Below the pieces are notes generated by a model that was not told where the DNA came from, ran no database searches, and saw only the letters and a list, made by a program, of their open reading frames with translations. This document shows positions 44,781-53,949 of a stretch of 64,000 bases of DNA, one piece after another; the stretch's first letter is position 1, and every line of letters starts with the position of its first letter. The stretch lies in NCBI GenBank assembly GCA_934149005.1, contig CAKPDN010000001.1, positions 1-64,000 on the forward strand, written 5' to 3'. The DNA comes from an uncultured Clostridia bacterium (lineage in GTDB: Bacteria; Bacillota; Clostridia; TANB77; CAG-508). The position numbers were made by a program, and so were the translations under genes.

Positions 44781-45140
44781 ATGACAAAATTAGAAAAAGT
44801 TATTTTTTTAATTATAATGATGATATTAATTACTTTTAATTGTGTAAATGCGGTAAATTTAAATTTAACTGAAAATACAGATTCTGATACAAATTCATCT
44901 GATGTACTAAATCAAACAACAAGTAATTCTAGTACAAACACAAACTCTACTTTAAACAATACTAGCAATACAAATACATATGTAAACACAACATCTCCTT
45001 CGCCTTCTGCTACTATTAGTACAAGTAATCTTCCAGAATCTACTTTAGGATTATCAAATATTCTAAATATATTTTTAATAGTTGTTGGCATTGTTTTAAT
45101 TTTATTATCTATTGCAATTTTAATCAAATTAAAACATTAA
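44781..45140 (+). CDS. Secreted/membrane Thr-Asn-Ser-rich protein
   Basis: The 119-residue protein has an N-terminal signal segment (about residues 6-24, ending VNAVN) and a low-complexity Ser/Thr/Asn stalk (residues 35-85). A C-terminal transmembrane helix (ILNIFLIVVGIVLILLSIAI) ends in basic KLKH. It looks like a surface-displayed stalk. RBS TAGGAGGTAGG. The next gene has a similar layout. No family is recognised. Confidence 0.65.
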   Translation: MTKLEKVIFLIIMMILITFNCVNAVNLNLTENTDSDTNSSDVLNQTTSNSSTNTNSTLNNTSNTNTYVNTTSPSPSATISTSNLPESTLGLSNILNIFLIVVGIVLILLSIAILIKLKH

Positions 45141-45303
45141 ATTTAAGACTAAAGTTTTCTGATATTTTAAGAAAATTTTAGTTTTTTTGTTTTTTATAGT
45201 AATTTTTTGTATGTATATTTTGTCCAAATTTTTAAATAATATTAATAGATTTATTTAATTAAATCTATTATTTTCTTTAAATTTTAAAAGGAGGACATTT
45301 GTT

Positions 45304-45738
45304 ATGAACAAAAAATTTTTTGTTTCTTTAGCAATTATTTTATCTGCGATTTTTTCTTTTACAATTTGTTTTGCAAAAGATAATATGGATGGATTAGGTA
45401 ATGCTGCCAATGATGTAAGAAATGTAGTTGGTAGTGTTGAAAATACTATTGAAAATGCTGCTATGGACTTTTCTAATACTTCTAAAAATGTAACTGGTGA
45501 TGTTGAAAATAAGATGGATAGAAATAATAATACTACTAAAGGTACATCAAGTGCAACTAATAATGGCAACTATACTTCGACAAGAGTAAATGCAGGTAAT
45601 GAAACTGTTATGGGAATGACATCAACTGCTTGGACTTGGCTTATTTTGGGCATTGCTGCTATTGCTATAATAGCTGTTGTTTGGTATTATTCAATGCAAT
45701 TTACTAATAACAATAACAATCATCATGATGAAGAATAA
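45304..45738 (+). CDS. Exported helical protein with C-terminal membrane span
   Basis: The 144-residue protein has a signal peptide (residues 1-23, ending CFA-K) and a helical repeat-like region (NAANDVRNVVGSVENTIENA). An Asn/Thr-rich linker and a C-terminal transmembrane helix (TAWTWLILGIAAIAIIAVVW) follow, with a tail NNNNHHDEE. Excellent RBS AAAAGGAGGA. It resembles the 44781 product in topology. Function is unknown. Confidence 0.65.
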   Translation: MNKKFFVSLAIILSAIFSFTICFAKDNMDGLGNAANDVRNVVGSVENTIENAAMDFSNTSKNVTGDVENKMDRNNNTTKGTSSATNNGNYTSTRVNAGNETVMGMTSTAWTWLILGIAAIAIIAVVWYYSMQFTNNNNNHHDEE

Positions 45739-45813
45739 TTTAAAATTTTTATTAATTGCAGATTTGGATTTTTCGTGTTATACTATATAAAAAATAATAA
45801 AGAGGTTATTTGT

Positions 45814-46254
45814 ATGGAAAATAAGTTAATTGCGAAAAATCCTACTGCTTTTCATAATTATACTATTAATGATAAAATTGAAGTGGGAATCGTTCTTTCA
45901 GGTACTGAAATAAAATCTATAAGAAATGGCAAAGCTAATTTAAAAGATAGTTATGCTATAATTAAAGATGGTGAAGTATACATAGTTGGTATGCATATAA
46001 GTCCTTATGAACATGGCAATATATTTAATAAAAATCCTTTAAGAGATAGAAAACTTTTATTAAATAAACGCGAAATTAATAAGTTAATTGGACTTACTAA
46101 ACAAAAGGGTTATAGTTTAGTGCCTTTAAATATGTATTTTAAGGGTAGTCTGGTTAAAATAGAATTGGGTATTGGTAAAGGTAAAAAACTTTATGATAAG
46201 CGTGAAGATATAGCTAAAAAAGATGCTGAGAGAAGAATGAAACAACATTCGTAG
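45814..46254 (+). CDS. smpB: SsrA-binding protein SmpB
   Basis: From ATG 45814 (RBS AAAGAGG) the protein has 146 residues. Motifs are KLIAKNPTAFHNYTINDKIE, GIVLSGTEIKSIRNGKANLKD, HISPYEHGN and the C-terminal YDKREDIAKKDAERRMKQ tail. It binds tmRNA and rescues stalled ribosomes. Trans-translation capacity matters if CGG codons stall ribosomes here. Its TAG stop lies in the first bases of the palindrome at 46250. The ssrA gene was not found next to it. Confidence 0.95.
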   Translation: MENKLIAKNPTAFHNYTINDKIEVGIVLSGTEIKSIRNGKANLKDSYAIIKDGEVYIVGMHISPYEHGNIFNKNPLRDRKLLLNKREINKLIGLTKQKGYSLVPLNMYFKGSLVKIELGIGKGKKLYDKREDIAKKDAERRMKQHS

Positions 46255-46423
46255 GGATGCCACCACTCGAAAGGGATTACGGGGCCACCACATAAAATCC
46301 CTCTTTTTTATTTTTTATTTAATTTTGTTTTTAGAAAAATCAAATTAAAAAAAGAGGGATTTTATGTGGTGGCCCCGTAATCCCTTTCGAGTGGTGGCTC
46401 CGTAATCCCCCGTAATCCCTACG
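46250..46423. repeat. MITE-like long palindrome between smpB and fba
   Basis: A perfect inverted repeat of about 51 bp per arm (46259-46309 and 46347-46398) surrounds an A/T-rich loop. CGTAGGGAT (46250-46258) reappears inverted as ATCCCTACG at 46415-46423. GGGATTACGGGG-type blocks recur within it. It includes the smpB stop codon and ends 10 bp before the fba stop. It looks like a non-autonomous mobile palindrome that now serves as a bidirectional terminator. Confidence 0.75.
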
Positions 46424-46433
46424 AAATTTTTTA

Positions 46434-47366
46434 TTATGCTTTATTTTCTGAACCAAAAACATCAACTATTTTATGTTTTACAGTTTCCTTTATTAAATCT
46501 CTTGCTTCTCCTAAATATTTTCTTGGATCAAAAACATTTGGATTTTCAGTAAATACTTTTCTAATTCCAGCTGTCATAGCTAATCTTAAATCTGTATCAA
46601 CATTAATTTTCGAAACTCCTGAAATGCTTGCTTCATGTAGTATTTCATCTGGAACACCTTTTGCTCCTGGTATATCTCCTCCAAATTCATTACACATATT
46701 TACTAATTCAGGTATTACTGTTGAAGCTCCATGTAATACTATTGGAGTATTTGGTATTCTTTCTTTAATTTCTTTCAAAATATCAAATCTTAATTTTGCC
46801 TCTCCTTTAAATTTATATGCTCCGTGACTTGTTCCAATTGCAATTGCTAATGAATCACATCCTGTTCTCCTTACAAATTCTTCTGCTTGAGCTGGATCTG
46901 TGTACATTGCATCTGATGCTGATACATTTACATCATCTTCAATTCCTGCAAGTTTTCCAAGTTCTGCTTCTACTGTTACTCCATGTTCATGTGCATAATC
47001 TACTACTTTTTTTGTTAAAGCAACATTTTCTTCAAAATCATATTTTGAACCATCTATCATTACAGATGTGAATCCATTATCAATACACATTTTTGCTGTT
47101 TCAAAGTCTGGTCCATGGTCTAAATGTATTGCTATTGGAATATTGGGATGTTCTTCTACTGCTGCTTGCACCATTTTCATTAAATAATTGATTCTTGCAT
47201 ATTTTATTGCACTTGATGATACTTGTAATATTACTGGTGAATTTGCTTCTGCTGCTGCATCTACAATTCCTTGTATTATTTCCATGTTGTTTACATTAAA
47301 AGCTCCGATTGCATAACCTTCTTTCATTGATTTTTCAAACATTTCTTTTGTTGTTACTAATGCCAT
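46434..47366 (-). CDS. fba: Class II fructose-1,6-bisphosphate aldolase
   Basis: From ATG 47366 (RBS TAGGAGGAATTAAT) the protein has 310 residues. Zinc/catalytic motifs are PIAIHLDHGPDFE, SVMIDGSKYDFEENV, VEAELGKLAGIEDD, SLAIAIGTSHGAYKFKGE, PIVLHGASTV and KINVDTDLRLAMT. It splits fructose-1,6-bisphosphate in glycolysis. An upstream in-frame extension is not needed. Frame and length are normal. Confidence 0.95.
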   Translation of the reverse strand: MALVTTKEMFEKSMKEGYAIGAFNVNNMEIIQGIVDAAAEANSPVILQVSSSAIKYARINYLMKMVQAAVEEHPNIPIAIHLDHGPDFETAKMCIDNGFTSVMIDGSKYDFEENVALTKKVVDYAHEHGVTVEAELGKLAGIEDDVNVSASDAMYTDPAQAEEFVRRTGCDSLAIAIGTSHGAYKFKGEAKLRFDILKEIKERIPNTPIVLHGASTVIPELVNMCNEFGGDIPGAKGVPDEILHEASISGVSKINVDTDLRLAMTAGIRKVFTENPNVFDPRKYLGEARDLIKETVKHKIVDVFGSENKA

Positions 47367-47548
47367 ATTAATTCCTCCTAACATTTTTATTGTTAACATT
47401 TTTTTCTTTTTTATTAACATTTATTTTTCAACGTTATTTTATTTCTAAAATTTTAATATGTCAATAGATTTTTAGAGAGTTTTTTATATCTTATAATTTA
47501 AATTTGTTTTTACAAATTTTGGTTTAAAATTATTTTTCAATATAAAAC

Positions 47549-47571
47549 TCCCCCTGTCATAATCAGGGGGA
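47549..47571 (-). terminator. Terminator of dxr
   Basis: TCCCCCTG and CAGGGGGA form an 8-bp GC-rich stem; on the minus strand GTTTTATATT follows. It lies 18 bp after the dxr stop. Confidence 0.75.
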
Positions 47572-47588
47572 ATCTCATGGATAAAAAA

Positions 47589-48761
47589 CTAGTTAAATTT
47601 AACAATGTTTTCTGCAATTTTTCTGGTATCTCTATCTATTGCAAGAATATCTTCAACAGTGTTGATACTAATATTGTTTCTTTTTTCATCATAATCCAAA
47701 ACTTTGTAAATAATTTCAGGAATAGATGCAAAATCTACCTGTTTATTTAAAAAGTTTGCTACTGCTACTTCATTAGCAGCATTCAAAACTATCTGTTTTT
47801 CAAGTCCATCTCTTATGGCCTGAAATGCATACTGTAAACATGGAAATTTTTGCAGATTGGGTTTTTCAAACGAAAGTGTTAGCATTTTAAAAAGATCAAC
47901 TCTTTCGATTTGATTTCTTAATCTGTTAGGATATGTCAGTGCATAAGCAATTGGTACTTGCATGTCAGTTGGTCCTAAATTTGCCATGATAGTACCATCT
48001 TTAAATTGCACTGCTGAATGAAGTATGCTTTGTCTATGCACAACAACTTCCACCTGCCTTGTCTCCACTCCAAATAATAATGTTGCCTCTATGACCTCAA
48101 ACCCTTTATTCATCATTGTAGCACTGTCTACTGTAATTTTGGCACCCATTTTCCATGTAGGATGTTTTAAAACTTCCTCTACTCCTATGCCTTTTATAAT
48201 ATCCTTTGTCAGAAATGGACCTCCAGATGCAGTTAAGAGAATCTTTTCGATTTCATTATTATTCTCTCCATTCAGACACTGCATAATTGCAGAATGTTCA
48301 CTGTCAACAGTTAAGAGCCGTGTACCAAACTTCTTGGCATGATTCATTATGTACTTTCCTCCCGTTACCAGTACTTCCTTATTTGCAAGTGCAATATCTG
48401 CACCTGATTTCATAAGATTGTAGGTTGGCTTTAAGCCTGCTATTCCAACCAATGCTGAAACTGCAATATCAAAATCATAGATTTGCGATATTTCTTCCAT
48501 TCCATCGATTCCAAAATATACTTCTTCCTTTGGAATTATTTTGCTGCACCGTTCAATAATAATGTTTTTGTTTTTTTCATCCTTAATATATACATGTTTT
48601 GGATGAAACTCCTGAATCTGTTTAACCAGTAATTCTACATTTGTTCCTGCTACTAATGTAACAACTTTAAATAATTCTGAATTATCCCGAATCACCTGAA
48701 GAGCCGAATTTCCTATGGAACCTGTTGATCCAAAAATTGCAACTTTCTTTTTTGCTTTCAT
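47589..48761 (-). CDS. dxr: 1-deoxy-D-xylulose-5-phosphate reductoisomerase
   Basis: From ATG 48761 (RBS GGAGGAAAAAAAC) the protein has 390 residues. Motifs are VAIFGSTGSIGNSALQVI (NADPH loop), ALANKEVLVTGG, LTVDSEHSAIMQCL, TASGGPFL, HPTWKMGAKITVDSATMMNKG and NLGPTDMQVPIAYALTYP. It makes MEP for isoprenoids. Codon use stands out from the surroundings, with many CAG, GAG and CTG codons and three in-frame CGG codons (48320, 48551, 48689) that read as Arg. This suggests acquisition from a richer-GC Clostridium relative. CGG here is decoded in frame without a shift. Confidence 0.95.
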   Translation of the reverse strand: MKAKKKVAIFGSTGSIGNSALQVIRDNSELFKVVTLVAGTNVELLVKQIQEFHPKHVYIKDEKNKNIIIERCSKIIPKEEVYFGIDGMEEISQIYDFDIAVSALVGIAGLKPTYNLMKSGADIALANKEVLVTGGKYIMNHAKKFGTRLLTVDSEHSAIMQCLNGENNNEIEKILLTASGGPFLTKDIIKGIGVEEVLKHPTWKMGAKITVDSATMMNKGFEVIEATLLFGVETRQVEVVVHRQSILHSAVQFKDGTIMANLGPTDMQVPIAYALTYPNRLRNQIERVDLFKMLTLSFEKPNLQKFPCLQYAFQAIRDGLEKQIVLNAANEVAVANFLNKQVDFASIPEIIYKVLDYDEKRNNISINTVEDILAIDRDTRKIAENIVKFN

Positions 48762-48860
48762 GTTTTTTTCCTCCATTTTGTGAGACTATTTTAAAATCAA
48801 ATAGTCATAGGTTAATTTGTGTCAGTTACAATTATAATTCACTATACATAAAATGTCAAT

Positions 48861-49418
48861 TTATTGTTTTTCCCATTCTTCTTTCAAAATAGAATATACA
48901 TATTTATCTATTATCTTTCCTTCATCATTAATCAATCTATTCCTTAAAATGCCTTCTCTTGTCATTCCAACTTTTGTTAGTACATCCTTAAGTATTCTTG
49001 TATCTTGCTCATTTGCTGCATAAAATTTTGTAATTATTGTTTCATATTCTTCTTTTGTAAAAATATAATCAATTACACCTTTTAATACTTCCTCTGGTGT
49101 TCCATCTGTTCTGTATCCTTTTAAAAAATAAAATGCTATTTCTCTTTTTTTATCTTTTATTATACCTGCTAGTAACTTTATATATCCAACAATATTGTCG
49201 TCTTTCTTATCTTCTATTATCCAATATATAACACCATCTTCTTTTTCTTGTATTGCCGTACTAATTATTGCTTTTGCTTCAATTACATTTTTATAAAGTC
49301 TGTGTTCTTTATATTGTGCCATGTTTTCCCTATCTGTTCCCCATCTTTCATAAATTTTTTCAGCATCTTCTAATCCTGGTATTCTTAGTAAATATCTTTT
49401 AGTTTCTAAGCTTCTCAT
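48861..49418 (-). CDS. GNAT-family N-acetyltransferase (RimJ/RimL type)
   Basis: This 185-residue protein starts METKRYLLRIP-like (MRSLETKRYLLRIPGLEDAE). It has the GNAT beta-alpha pattern IYWIIEDKKDDNIVGYIKLL, IAFYFLKGYRTDGTPEEVLK (an acetyl-CoA pyrophosphate loop variant) and VLTKVGMTREGILRN. It resembles enzymes that acetylate ribosomal-protein N-termini or small molecules. The substrate is unknown. Confidence 0.8.
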   Translation of the reverse strand: MRSLETKRYLLRIPGLEDAEKIYERWGTDRENMAQYKEHRLYKNVIEAKAIISTAIQEKEDGVIYWIIEDKKDDNIVGYIKLLAGIIKDKKREIAFYFLKGYRTDGTPEEVLKGVIDYIFTKEEYETIITKFYAANEQDTRILKDVLTKVGMTREGILRNRLINDEGKIIDKYVYSILKEEWEKQ

Positions 49419-49708
49419 TTTTAGTACATCTCCCTTTTATCTTTATAAATTTTGTTGTATTTTTTTAGATTGCTTTTTTAGGGTTTAAATTATACTATTT
49501 TTTGTCATTTTATGTTATATTTTTTTACAAAAGTGTCATTTTGTTTTATGAATGATTCGAGATATTTTATTATCTTATTCATTCTTTTTTATAAATTTTA
49601 TAAAGTGTATCTGAGAATCGTATGTGGTTCTTTCACTATTAGTATAAATTTGTAACACATTTATTTATATTATAATAATATATACAAATCAATATTGGAG
49701 GTTATATT

Positions 49709-49897
49709 ATGGACTATGAATTAATGATGAATGGAAATGTGAAAATAGGACAAAAAGCACCAGATTTTGAAGCTATGACTAGCTGTGGGCCTAAAACTTT
49801 AAATGATTATAAAGGAAAATGGTTAGTTCTTTTTAGTCATCCAGGAGACTTTACAGCAGTTTGTTCAGTTTTCAAACTTTTTGAAATATGTTTTTGA
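49709..49897 (+). pseudogene. Peroxiredoxin N-terminal fragment, cut by a serine-recombinase element
   Basis: RBS GGAGG and ATG 49709 start KIGQKAPDFEAMTSCGPKTL, KWLVLFSHPGDFTAVC, the N-terminal half of an AhpC/Prx6-type peroxiredoxin ending at the peroxidatic Cys. After VCS the sequence no longer matches (VFKLFEICF, stop 49897). The recombinase gene begins on the other strand 19 bp later. The 3' half is not seen in the rest of this window, so it is either far to the right of an element larger than 14 kb or lost. Confidence 0.8.
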
Positions 49898-49915
49898 ATA
49901 GCCACTTTCATAATA

Positions 49916-51604
49916 TTATCTTTTGATTTTGGCTGTATTTTCAAGTAATTTACTTTCAATACTTTTCACCTTGACATTATCAATTTCTGAAATGGCTTTT
50001 AAATATTTATTTAATTGTACTCTAAAATCAATTTCATATCTATCATTATATATTCTTATTTCTTTAATAATTTCTGATAATAACATTTTCTTTATTACTA
50101 TATCAGCATTTTCAAATTCTTCCTTCCAAATTGGTATTCTTTCCTTAATTTGTAATAATTCATTATCTTCGACTTTCTTTTGTCTTATTTTATTTTCAAT
50201 ACAATTCTTAGTTTCAATTATTTCAATTTTCTGTTTTTCTTTTTCTGATATTAATTCATTTAATAATTCTGCCGTAAAACTACTTTCACCAGTTAAAGTT
50301 TTTATAACCTCATCTTTTAAGACTTTAATATTGTCATCAATTTCATTAATTTGTGTTTCACATTTTTTCAATTCTTTTTCATCATTATCACAATTATTTA
50401 AAACTCCTTGTTTTATTGCTTCAGATAAGTCAACTTGTTCTAAACTATCTAAAAAATTATATACACATTTTAATACTATTTCTTCTAAAACTTCTTTTTT
50501 AATGCTTTTTTTCTCCAAACAGCAAGTGTTTGTATTTATTTTACTACTACATTTATAATAATAATATTCCCATATTCCTCCATCAGGCTTTTTCTTTTTG
50601 GATTCAGATGTTGTAAATGTATAACCACATTCTCCACATTTTACTATTCCTGAAAGTAGCAATGGTGATTTTGTTTGTCTAGGCTTTGCAAATTCAAGAT
50701 TTTTAGCCCTATCTTTTCTAATTTTCTTTGCTTCATACCACATCTCTTCATCTATAATTGCTAAGCTTTCAACCTTCTTTTTAGGTAAAATCCAATTTTC
50801 AAAAGGTTGTTTTTTTGAACCTGTTGCATTTGTAGTAGTTTTCTTTTTATATGCTGGGAATCCCATGTATATAGGATTTCCTAAAATTGCCCCAACAGTT
50901 GATGTCGCCCATAACATAGATCTTCTTGGTTTTTTCTTTCTATCATTTAATTCTTTTGCTATTCTTCCAATTCCAAATCCTTTTTTTACATACATTTCAA
51001 AAATATCTTTTATAATTTCTGCTTCATCTTTTTTTATTATAAGTTTTTGGCGTTCAACTCCCTTTTTAGTATATGTTCCACTTTTTATAAATTCATATCC
51101 ATATGGAGCATTTCTTTTTCCTCCATATGTTAAAATTCCATTTTCAGCCATTTGAGTCTGTGCTTCTTTAACCCTTATTGAAGTTTTTTCACTTTCTCCT
51201 CCTGCTTGCCAATAAGTAAGATAATTAATCAGCTTATCAGCTCTATTTTCGATTTTTCTTTGTCCTTCTTTTACAGACCAAACTTCAACGCCTTTATTAA
51301 TTAGCCATTCTACAACAAATGGTGTTTCTTCTTCTCTCCTTCCGATTCTGTCAAACATAAAAACAAGCAAAATATCTATTTCTTTATTTAGTACAGCTTT
51401 CTTTATATCTTGTAAAGCGTCTCTTTTTGACTCACTAAGTTTATATCCTGATACTCCTAGTTCAATATATTCTTTTGTTAATTTCCAATTGTTTTGTGAT
51501 TTTATAAACTCTCCACATGCTATTCTTTGCATTGGGATATCGTTTTTTTCAACTTGCTTTAAAGTTGAAACCCTATACAAGCATCCAACTCTTTTTATAT
51601 CCAT
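49916..51604 (-). CDS. Large serine recombinase 1 (element in prx)
   Basis: This 562-residue protein has a resolvase N-domain with the nucleophile Ser in LYRVSTLKQ (about residue 13), LLVFMFDRIGRREEETPFVV, and YWQAGGESEKTSIRVKEAQ. The recombinase domain (GFGIGRIAKELNDRKK) follows, then a zinc ribbon (CGECGYTF ... CSSKINTNTCC) and a coiled coil. It is the last gene of a short operon and is strongly similar to the recombinase gene upstream; the gap is 5 bp. Together they resemble heteromeric recombinase pairs such as CcrA/CcrB. Confidence 0.9.
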   Translation of the reverse strand: MDIKRVGCLYRVSTLKQVEKNDIPMQRIACGEFIKSQNNWKLTKEYIELGVSGYKLSESKRDALQDIKKAVLNKEIDILLVFMFDRIGRREEETPFVVEWLINKGVEVWSVKEGQRKIENRADKLINYLTYWQAGGESEKTSIRVKEAQTQMAENGILTYGGKRNAPYGYEFIKSGTYTKKGVERQKLIIKKDEAEIIKDIFEMYVKKGFGIGRIAKELNDRKKKPRRSMLWATSTVGAILGNPIYMGFPAYKKKTTTNATGSKKQPFENWILPKKKVESLAIIDEEMWYEAKKIRKDRAKNLEFAKPRQTKSPLLLSGIVKCGECGYTFTTSESKKKKPDGGIWEYYYYKCSSKINTNTCCLEKKSIKKEVLEEIVLKCVYNFLDSLEQVDLSEAIKQGVLNNCDNDEKELKKCETQINEIDDNIKVLKDEVIKTLTGESSFTAELLNELISEKEKQKIEIIETKNCIENKIRQKKVEDNELLQIKERIPIWKEEFENADIVIKKMLLSEIIKEIRIYNDRYEIDFRVQLNKYLKAISEIDNVKVKSIESKLLENTAKIKR

Positions 51605-51609
51605 AAAGT

Positions 51610-53157
51610 TTAATTTCTTTCTCCTATTAATATTGTACTTATAGGATATTTAACTCTTATTTCTACCTTATCATTATATAAATACACTTTATCTATTAAT
51701 TTGTCAAAAATTTGTCTTTTAATTTCTAATGGTGCATTTTCAAACTCTTTACTCCATACAGGAATGCATTGTTTTAAATTATTTATATCTTTGTTGTTTT
51801 TATTAATTTCATCTTGAAGTTCTTCTAAATTTTTATTTAAATGTGCTAGATTTTCTAATTCTGAATTATACTCATTACCTATTTTTTTCTTTTTATCTTG
51901 ATTATTTTCCATAAGAGCAAGTACAATTTCATTTTTCAATTCAACTATTCTATTTTGAGAATTGCTAATTTTTTGATTTAATAATACGACTTTTTCTTTT
52001 CTTTCTTTTATATTTATTATTCTTTCTTCAACTTCATTCTTTAAATCTATTTTTTTATATGTATCTAAATATATTTTTATTTCATTGCTAACTATTCCTT
52101 CTAAAATATCAACTCTATAATTTTTTCTATATTCACATTTTCCAGTTTTCTGTTTTCCCTTGCATAACATATATGTATATTTTGTCTTTCCTTTTGGAAC
52201 AATGTAATTACCACAATAGCCGCATCTTGTATATCCAGATAATAGACGTAATACTCTTTCTCCACTTTTTCTTTTTCTACTAATTATTAAATTATTAGCT
52301 TTTTCCCATATTTCTTCTGAAATAATTACGATACTATCATTTCTCTTTTCAGCTATTATCCAATCTTCCTTTTGTCTTCTATTATCATTTCCTTTCATCT
52401 TGTTTCTCTTTCCAAAAGATACATAGCCTTTATAAATTGGGTTCTTAACTATTTCTAAAATAGCATTAGAATCCCATAATATTCCTTTTTTTCTTCTTTT
52501 TATTTTTTTATTATTCAAGTATATTGCTACTTTATCAGTTCCATATTCATTAATTGCTATAAGATTATAAATTAATCTTATAGTTTTTGCTTCTTCCTCA
52601 TAAATTTCTAATACTTTTCTTTGTTTTCCAATTTTACTATACAAATCACTTTCAACCATTTTATAGCCAAATGGAGCATAATACCCCATATAAATTCCTA
52701 ATTTTGTTAATCTTATTCGTTCTTCTTTGGCTCTAATTGATATTTTCTCACTTTCTCCTTGTGCTTGCCAATATGTAATATAATTTATAAGTCTATCATA
52801 GCTATTCTTTATTTCTCTTTGTCCTTCATTTACAGACCATACTTCAATTCCCTGATCAATTAACCATTTTACAACAAAAGGTGTTTCATCTTCTCTTCTT
52901 CCTATTCTATCAAACATAAAAACAAGAAGTATATCTATTTTATTATTACTAACATCTTTTTTTATTGTTTGTAATACATCTCTTTCTTTTTCTCCAACCT
53001 TATATCCTGAAACACCAAGTTCCATATATTCTTTTTCTAGAGTCCAATCATTTTTTTTCTTAATAAATTTTCTACAAGCTTCTTTCTGAACTGGTATATC
53101 ATTGTTATATGTTTGTTTTTTAGTAGAAACTCTATATAAACATCCAACTCTCTTCAT
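51610..53157 (-). CDS. Large serine recombinase 2 (element in prx)
   Basis: This 515-residue protein has the Ser nucleophile in LYRVSTKKQ, VFMFDRIGRREDETPFVVKW and WQAQGESEKISIRAKEE. GTDKVAIYLNNKKIKRRKKG, a zinc ribbon (CGYCGNYI ... CKGKQKTGKC) and a C-terminal coiled coil follow. It shares more than half its first 140 residues with the downstream paralogue. The RBS is AAGGAGG. The tandem pair is likely needed jointly for integration and excision. Confidence 0.9.
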   Translation of the reverse strand: MKRVGCLYRVSTKKQTYNNDIPVQKEACRKFIKKKNDWTLEKEYMELGVSGYKVGEKERDVLQTIKKDVSNNKIDILLVFMFDRIGRREDETPFVVKWLIDQGIEVWSVNEGQREIKNSYDRLINYITYWQAQGESEKISIRAKEERIRLTKLGIYMGYYAPFGYKMVESDLYSKIGKQRKVLEIYEEEAKTIRLIYNLIAINEYGTDKVAIYLNNKKIKRRKKGILWDSNAILEIVKNPIYKGYVSFGKRNKMKGNDNRRQKEDWIIAEKRNDSIVIISEEIWEKANNLIISRKRKSGERVLRLLSGYTRCGYCGNYIVPKGKTKYTYMLCKGKQKTGKCEYRKNYRVDILEGIVSNEIKIYLDTYKKIDLKNEVEERIINIKERKEKVVLLNQKISNSQNRIVELKNEIVLALMENNQDKKKKIGNEYNSELENLAHLNKNLEELQDEINKNNKDINNLKQCIPVWSKEFENAPLEIKRQIFDKLIDKVYLYNDKVEIRVKYPISTILIGERN

Positions 53158-53223
53158 TTTAAACCTCCTTTCAACTTAAAATTTTATTTTAAGCAAAAAG
53201 GATAATCAATTTGAGAAAAAATT

Positions 53224-53454
53224 TTATATTATTCTTTTTATATTTTTTTGGATATATAAATCACTCAACACGTCAATAATGTATTTTTCTAATTCTTCTG
53301 TATTAGTTTGTGTAGTATTCTTTATTACTATATTTATCTTTCGTTTTCCTATATCTTCACTTTTTATTAGTTGTTCTGTTCCATCATTTGTCTTTATATA
53401 TTCATATTTCTCACTACCTAATAGTACACTTTTTTGTTCTAATACATCATTCAT
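53224..53454 (-). CDS. Small element protein upstream of the recombinases
   Basis: The 76-residue acidic cytosolic protein (KYEYIKTNDGTEQLIKSEDI; NTEELEKYIIDVLSDLYIQK) lies 66 bp upstream of the recombinases and probably belongs to the same element. The composition resembles small transcription-linked or directionality factors, but no family is recognised. Confidence 0.55.
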   Translation of the reverse strand: MNDVLEQKSVLLGSEKYEYIKTNDGTEQLIKSEDIGKRKINIVIKNTTQTNTEELEKYIIDVLSDLYIQKNIKRII

Positions 53455-53456
53455 TA

Positions 53457-53717
53457 TTAAAAAATCACCTCAATTAAATTTATGACTTTAGACAAAAAAA
53501 TATTATAAAAAATAAGACTAGCATTTAAGCCAATCTTATATATATTCTTTGATACATTCATTTGGATAATTATGAATAATGAAATTAAAACTATTATATT
53601 TATTAAAATCATTAATTTTATTTTTTTAGTAAACTTTTCGTAAAAATCTTTCTTATTATTCATTAAAAAATTTGTAACACTTAACAATATTGTTGGTATA
53701 TTAAAGATTATTAGCAT
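53457..53717 (-). CDS. Small two- or three-span membrane protein
   Basis: The 86-residue protein has hydrophobic segments at about residues 1-15, 35-52 and 62-85 (MLIIFNIPTILLSV; LMILINIIVLISLFII). Its start overlaps the stop of the 53701-53835 ORF. It is part of the short operon leading into the recombinase genes. Function is unknown. Confidence 0.5.
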   Translation of the reverse strand: MLIIFNIPTILLSVTNFLMNNKKDFYEKFTKKIKLMILINIIVLISLFIIIQMNVSKNIYKIGLNASLIFYNIFLSKVINLIEVIF

Positions 53718-53835
53718 TAATAGATAATATAAATAATAATATTGGTAATATCCATTTTGCTATTTTGTATTTTGATATTAGTATTTGTATTAATTGCATC
53801 TCTATAATAATTAATATAATAATTATAAATCCCAT
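53701..53835 (-). CDS. 44-residue hydrophobic ORF
   Basis: ATG 53835 follows AGGAGAAGAAA. The peptide is a membrane helix (GFIIIILIIIEMQLIQILIS), a short charged KYKIAKW and a second hydrophobic stretch. It overlaps the 53457-53717 gene by 17 bp, which suggests translational coupling. Too short to assign. Confidence 0.5.
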   Translation of the reverse strand: MGFIIIILIIIEMQLIQILISKYKIAKWILPILLFILSINANNL

Positions 53836-53949
53836 TTTCTTCTCCTTCTGATACTTTATAATTACTTTTATATCTTCTAAGTTTATTATATATAAATTTT
53901 TAACTTACTTCAATTTTATTTTGAAATATAACTTATGCCATTTTAATAA

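Noticed and set aside
49640..49700. PerR-type operator ahead of the peroxiredoxin fragment
   Set aside because: TTATAATAATATATA only partly resembles the PerR box and such strings are common in this AT-rich DNA.
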